Below, in pieces: positions 14,051 through 17,214 of a DNA stretch of 17,214 bases (the stretch's first letter is position 1; every line of letters starts with the position of its first letter). The notes beneath the pieces are model-generated. The model was not told where the DNA came from, searched no databases, and saw only the letters and a program-made list of their open reading frames with translations. The DNA comes from an uncultured Burkholderiales bacterium. GTDB lineage: Bacteria > Pseudomonadota > Gammaproteobacteria > Burkholderiales > Thiobacillaceae. The stretch lies in contig CALAMX010000137.1 of assembly GCA_937925755.1 (NCBI GenBank), forward strand, positions 1 through 17,214, read 5' to 3'. The translations under genes and the position numbers were made by a program.

Positions 14051-14948
14051 CCTTATGCCCCATCTTGCCGGACAAAAGACTGGCAGCGACGATCAGAGCG
14101 CCGCCCAGCCAGTCGCGTAACCCCATCACCTCCCCGGCCAGCCACCAGCTCGACATCCCCGCCGCGATGAGCTCGGTGAGCAAGATCACGATGGCCCGCA
14201 TGGCGGGGGTGTGCGCCAGACCATATTGTACGGTCAGGGTCGCCGCCACCAGCGCCAGACCGATCACCACCACCAAGCCCCAATGCGGGGCGATGAGCCC
14301 TGTCAGCGTCGGCATGGACGCCCCCTGCCCCAGCACCGGCAAGACGGCCACGACGAGCACGCCGGCGTAGACCCAGAGGCTGCGCACGCCGACTGGGATG
14401 TCGCCGACACGGCGCGAGAGGACATTGGCCAGGGCAAAGCCGAGTCCGGCCGACAGCCCCAGCCATTCCGCCGCATTGGCCGGCAGCGGCAGGCGGCCAT
14501 CGCCCGGATAGAGCATGGTCACCGCTCCGCTGAGCGCCAGGGCGATGACCAGATAACCCAGCAGGTGGGGACGCTCGCCGAGCAGCAGACGCGCGAAGAT
14601 CACGGTCCACAAAGGGGCCAGATAGAACAACAGCATCACCCGCATCACCTCGCCGTGCAGCACGGCGAGGACATAGGCGAGGTTGGTCCAACCAGAGGCC
14701 AAAGCCACTGCCAGAAGGCCACGCCAGCGGTGACGGTAGGCCAGGGTCTGCGCGGTGAAGAAGGGCATGGAGACGCCCAGGGCGACGGCATAGGTGGCCA
14801 GCGTGGCCAGACTGCCCGAGACGCCAGCCGCCTCCAGGAGGCGGTAGGGGTACCAGATCACCCCCCAGATGAAGGCGGCGACCAACAGGGCCCCGGTCGG
14901 TAGCAGGGCGTGCGGCGAAGGGGGAGGTGGGCCAAGGTTATAATTCAT
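14043..14948 (-). CDS. EamA/DMT-superfamily transporter
   Basis: A 301-residue integral inner-membrane protein with about ten hydrophobic segments in two EamA repeats (~residues 15-145 and ~160-290). The segment LLFYLAPLWTVIFARLLLGERP closing the first repeat is characteristic of the drug/metabolite transporter superfamily. Members export amino acids, metabolites or drugs; the substrate is unknown. The start ATG at 14948 leaves only 23 nt to the divergent dapC GTG. The short proline-rich N-terminus before TM1 and the overlapping dapC -10 box leave some doubt, and a start slightly downstream is possible. It overlaps the VOC gene by 8 nt. Confidence 0.9.
   Translation of the reverse strand: MNYNLGPPPPSPHALLPTGALLVAAFIWGVIWYPYRLLEAAGVSGSLATLATYAVALGVSMPFFTAQTLAYRHRWRGLLAVALASGWTNLAYVLAVLHGEVMRVMLLFYLAPLWTVIFARLLLGERPHLLGYLVIALALSGAVTMLYPGDGRLPLPANAAEWLGLSAGLGFALANVLSRRVGDIPVGVRSLWVYAGVLVVAVLPVLGQGASMPTLTGLIAPHWGLVVVIGLALVAATLTVQYGLAHTPAMRAIVILLTELIAAGMSSWWLAGEVMGLRDWLGGALIVAASLLSGKMGHKDG
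14939..14944 (+). promoter_or_regulatory. dapC: Candidate -10 box for dapC, inside the eamA start region
   Basis: A perfect TATAAT lies 27 nt upstream of the dapC GTG, within the first codons of the divergent eamA gene. There is no recognisable -35 at the right distance. If used, polymerase binding here would cover the eamA start. Confidence 0.45.
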
Positions 14949-14971
14949 GTTTTGCGATCGATGCCCGAACC

Positions 14972-16159
14972 GTGAATCCGCGACTTGCCCAACTGCAGCC
15001 CTATCCCTTTCAGAAACTTCGGGACTTACTGGCAGGGGTCACACCCAATCCGGAGCTCGCGGCGATCAACCTGTCCATCGGCGAGCCGAAACACGCGACA
15101 CCGAGCTTCATCCGCGAGGCCCTGTGCGCAGGGCTCGATGGACTCGCGCATTATCCCACGACCCAGGGGGAGGCGGCGCTGCGCGAGAGCATCGCCGCCT
15201 GGGTGCGCGCCCGCTACGGGGTCGAGCTCGACCCCGGGCGGGAGATCCTGCCGGTCAACGGCACGCGAGAGGCCCTTTTTGCCTTCGCCCAGGCTACCGT
15301 GGATCCGACGCGACATCACAAGATGGTCCTCATGCCCAATCCCTTCTACCAGATCTATGAGGGGGCGGCGGTCCTGTCCGGGGCCAAGCCCTATTTCCTC
15401 AACACCCTGCCCGAGAACGGCTACCGCATGGAGTTCGAGCGCGTGCCGGAGGAGGTGTGGGACTGGTGCCAACTACTCTATGTCTGCTCCCCCGGCAACC
15501 CTAGCGGCCGGGTGATGACCCTGGACGAGTGGCGCGCGCTGTTCGAGCTTGCGGATCGGCACGATTTCGTCATCGCCGCCGATGAATGCTATTCCGAGAT
15601 CTATTTCGACGAGGGACATCCCCCGCTGGGTGCGCTCACCGCCGCGCGCGAGCTCGGTCGAGGCCTCTTTCGCCTGGTCGTCTTCAACAGCTTGTCCAAA
15701 CGGTCCAGCGTGCCGGGCTTACGCTCCGGTTTCGTCGCCGGGGATGCCGACATCCTCGCCCAATTCCTGCTCTACCGCACCTATCACGGCAGCGCCATGG
15801 GCCCGGCGGTGCAGGCCGCCTCCCGGGCCGCCTGGGCCGACGAGGCGCATGTGCGGGAGAACCGCCGTTCGTACCGGGAGAAATTCGAACGTGTCGTGCC
15901 CCTGCTGCAAGGTCTATTGGAATTCGACACCCCCGAGGCAGGCTTCTACCTCTGGGCGCGCGTGCCCATCGACGACACCGAATTTGCGCGCGAGCTCTAC
16001 CGCCAGCAACACGTCACCGTCCTGCCCGGCAGCTACCTCGCGCGTGAGGCACGCGGCGTAAACCCCGGCCGTGGCTTCGTGCGTATCGCCCTGGTCGACG
16101 GGCTGGAACAGTGCATCACCGCGGCCCAGCGCATCGCCCGGTTCGTCCGGGAGTTGTAG
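14972..16159 (+). CDS. dapC: Succinyldiaminopimelate transaminase
   Basis: A 395-residue class I/II PLP aminotransferase. It converts N-succinyl-2-amino-6-ketopimelate and glutamate to N-succinyl-LL-2,6-diaminopimelate in the lysine and peptidoglycan precursor pathway. The N-terminus NPRLAQLQPYPFQKLRDLL and the LSIGEPKH segment are typical of proteobacterial DapC. PLP-binding features are NPSG (Asn176), ADECY (Asp204, Tyr207), the Schiff-base lysine Lys243 in SLSKRS, and Arg251. The GTG at 14972 gives the usual N-terminus; an ATG 45 nt upstream would lie inside eamA. The dapD and dapE genes are not adjacent. Other aminotransferases (AspC-like) are less likely given the DapC-specific start. 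Confidence 0.9.
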   Translation: MNPRLAQLQPYPFQKLRDLLAGVTPNPELAAINLSIGEPKHATPSFIREALCAGLDGLAHYPTTQGEAALRESIAAWVRARYGVELDPGREILPVNGTREALFAFAQATVDPTRHHKMVLMPNPFYQIYEGAAVLSGAKPYFLNTLPENGYRMEFERVPEEVWDWCQLLYVCSPGNPSGRVMTLDEWRALFELADRHDFVIAADECYSEIYFDEGHPPLGALTAARELGRGLFRLVVFNSLSKRSSVPGLRSGFVAGDADILAQFLLYRTYHGSAMGPAVQAASRAAWADEAHVRENRRSYREKFERVVPLLQGLLEFDTPEAGFYLWARVPIDDTEFARELYRQQHVTVLPGSYLAREARGVNPGRGFVRIALVDGLEQCITAAQRIARFVREL

Positions 16160-16233
16160 ATTCCGAGCGGTAGATCGTCTTCATGTCCTGAACAGGTGTC
16201 GGGCGCCACAGTCCAATGTATTGATTGACGGCA

Positions 16234-16240
16234 AAGGAGG
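16234..16240 (+). promoter_or_regulatory. Strong Shine-Dalgarno of the small secreted protein
   Basis: AAGGAGG sits 5 nt before the ATG at 16246. It is one of the best ribosome sites in the window and decides against an in-frame TTG at 16225. Confidence 0.8.
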
Positions 16241-16245
16241 GAAAG

Positions 16246-16521
16246 ATGCGACTATGGGGACTGGCTCTCTCACTGGGCATCGCCACAGCGTCGGCCGCTG
16301 CTGGCAAGGTGCCGGCCGAGGCGGCGCTGATCCATATCCTCCAGGCGGAGGGCATTACCAACGTCAGCTACAAGGTGCACGACGACGGCTTCATCCACAT
16401 CGTCTTCGGCGCGCGTATGATGGACGACGACTACGAGCGCGTGCTCCAACTGCTCAACCGCCACCCTGACATCCCCGGCGTGCTGGCGGTGCGGGAGACC
16501 GACGTTTTCTGCCGGCCCTAA
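16246..16521 (+). CDS. Small secreted protein of unknown function
   Basis: A 91-residue product with a clear signal peptide: MRLWGLALSLGIATASAAAG, with a likely cleavage after an Ala near residue 18-19. The mature ~72 residues (KVPAEAALIHILQAEGITNV ...) look like a small mixed alpha/beta domain with many acidic residues (MMDDDYERV) and one cysteine near the C-terminus (VFCRP). I recognise no domain. The strong Shine-Dalgarno and coding-like composition argue that it is real. It lies 86 nt after dapC and faces the tRNA gene tail to tail. It may be a periplasmic or lipid-associated accessory protein, but no function can be assigned. Confidence 0.75.
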   Translation: MRLWGLALSLGIATASAAAGKVPAEAALIHILQAEGITNVSYKVHDDGFIHIVFGARMMDDDYERVLQLLNRHPDIPGVLAVRETDVFCRP

Positions 16522-16528
16522 GGTGTCT

Positions 16529-16550
16529 GAGGCGTTACCACACGCGCCTC
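16529..16550. terminator. Possible bidirectional hairpin terminator
   Basis: GAGGCG and CGCCTC form a 6-bp stem around a 10-nt loop between the small secreted gene and the 3' end of the convergent tRNA. There is no T-run on either side, so intrinsic termination is doubtful. Confidence 0.3.
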
Positions 16551-16575
16551 TGGCGGGGTGTTGCATCTATGGAGA

Positions 16576-16650
16576 TGGTGGGCAGCACAGGGTTCGAACC
16601 TGTGACCCCCGCCGTGTGAAGGCGGTGCTCTACCGCTGAGCTAGCTGCCC
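16576..16650 (-). tRNA. tRNA-Val (anticodon CAC)
   Basis: Read on the minus strand this is a complete 75-nt cloverleaf with encoded CCA. The acceptor stem is GGGCAGC/GCTGCCC with discriminator A, the D-arm is GCTC...GAGC, the anticodon stem CCGCC/GGCGG encloses TTCACAC with anticodon CAC (reads GUG valine codons), and the T-arm is ACAGG-TTCGAAC-CCTGT. All stems are perfectly paired. It lies upstream of and divergent from gltX. A near-consensus promoter lies about 70 nt upstream. Confidence 0.95.
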
Positions 16651-16721
16651 CGGTTCGGTTCGCTCCAGATCGAACAGTGCGGCGGATGGCACGCAGCAGG
16701 AGCAATGCTGAGACGGCGTGC

Positions 16722-16750
16722 ATTCTACCCAGCTGCGACGGGCGGGTCAA
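16722..16750 (-). promoter_or_regulatory. Sigma-70 promoter of the tRNA-Val gene
   Basis: On the minus strand TTGACC (16750-16745) is followed by exactly 17 nt and then TAGAAT (16727-16722). The bases just after the -10 are GC-rich (GCACGCC), like the discriminators of stringently controlled stable-RNA promoters. A start near 16715 would give a leader of about 65 nt before the mature tRNA. Confidence 0.75.
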
Positions 16751-16815
16751 AGCCTTTTTCGGCAAGGTCCGGGCGTATCCTTTAAGATTACGGTTTTTGC
16801 TTGGCTCGCCCGCGC

Positions 16816-17214
16816 ATGATCCGCACCCGATTCGCCCCCTCCCCCACCGGCTACCTACACATCGGCGGCGCCCGGACCGCCCTGTTCTCCTGGGCCTATG
16901 CCCGCAAACATGGCGGGCAGTTCATCCTGCGCATCGAGGACACCGACCAGGAGCGATCCACGCTGGAATCCGAGCAGGCCATCCTGGAGGGCCTCAAGTG
17001 GCTGGGGCTGTACTGGGACGAGGGGCCTTATTACCAGATGCAGCGCCTGGACCGCTACCGGGAGGTCGCCCAGCGGCTCATCGACACGGGCTGGGCCTAT
17101 TACTGTTACGCCAGCCGTGAGGAGTTGGAGGCGATGCGCGAGGCGCAGCGCGCACGCGGTGAGAAACCACGCTACGATGGCCGCTGGCGCCCAGAACCGG
17201 GCAAGCGGCTGCCG
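16816..17214 (+). CDS. gltX: Glutamyl-tRNA synthetase, N-terminal part (runs off the window)
   Basis: The first 133 codons of a class I aminoacyl-tRNA synthetase that charges tRNA-Glu. The protein starts MIRTRFAPSPTGYLHIGGARTALF, where the HIGG block is the HIGH-type ATP-binding signature, followed by RIEDTD (glutamate recognition) and GPYYQMQR. At the CP1 region only one Cys (in YYCYAS) is seen, so the zinc site of E. coli GluRS is probably absent, as in many bacteria. The frame is open to base 17214. The start ATG follows a weak leader; TAAGAT at 16783-16788 may be its -10, without a clear -35. Confidence 0.95.
   Translation, partial: MIRTRFAPSPTGYLHIGGARTALFSWAYARKHGGQFILRIEDTDQERSTLESEQAILEGLKWLGLYWDEGPYYQMQRLDRYREVAQRLIDTGWAYYCYASREELEAMREAQRARGEKPRYDGRWRPEPGKRLP

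Noticed and set aside
16187..16196. CCTGAACAGG palindrome as a regulator site before the small secreted gene
   Set aside because: It is only 10 bp and does not match the LexA pattern CTGT-N8-ACAG; such short palindromes are expected by chance.

Overview
The window is GC-rich, tightly packed chromosomal DNA, probably from a betaproteobacterium or a close gammaproteobacterial relative. The reasons are a full-length SMC instead of MukB, a tsaB-rimI-udg cluster, a proteobacterial type DapC, a unimodal QueF and a GltX next to a valine tRNA. Most genes are housekeeping genes. Several begin at GTG or TTG, and neighbours often overlap by 4 to 8 bases.

Layout. Bases 1-171 are one end of a small mobile element with IS5-like termini, cut by the window edge. 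Bases 181-4022 (minus strand) form a genome-maintenance and tRNA-modification operon: a DinG/YoaA-type iron-sulfur helicase, TsaB, RimI and a family-4 type uracil-DNA glycosylase. Divergently, bases 4050-7132 (plus) hold a secreted alpha/beta hydrolase and, 2 nt later, a membrane GGDEF-EAL protein with both catalytic motifs intact. This runs convergently into smc (7146-10676, minus). Divergent from smc is queF, then an FGGY kinase resembling D-ribulokinases, then an atypical PilZ-like protein overlapping the kinase by 8 nt.

Bases 12960-13675 are non-coding as far as can be seen. They hold a complete 338-bp MITE-like element (12979-13316) bounded by 16-bp inverted repeats and CTAG target duplications, with REP-like hairpins inside, followed by about 360 bp of unassigned but hairpin-rich DNA. 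Then come a VOC protein and an EamA transporter (minus, overlapping). Divergent from these are dapC, a small secreted protein of unknown function, a tRNA-Val(CAC) on the minus strand with a near-consensus sigma-70 promoter, and the 5' part of gltX running off the window.

Functional themes are DNA repair and chromosome organisation (helicase, glycosylase, SMC), translation and tRNA modification (TsaB, RimI, QueF, tRNA-Val, GltX), c-di-GMP signalling (GGDEF-EAL, possibly the PilZ-like protein) and lysine/peptidoglycan precursor synthesis (DapC). No phage, CRISPR array, toxin-antitoxin pair or obvious defence system is visible. The least explained material is the pair of related IS5-like mini-elements with their structured interiors, the glycosylase lacking one expected iron-sulfur cysteine, and the kinase/PilZ pair.
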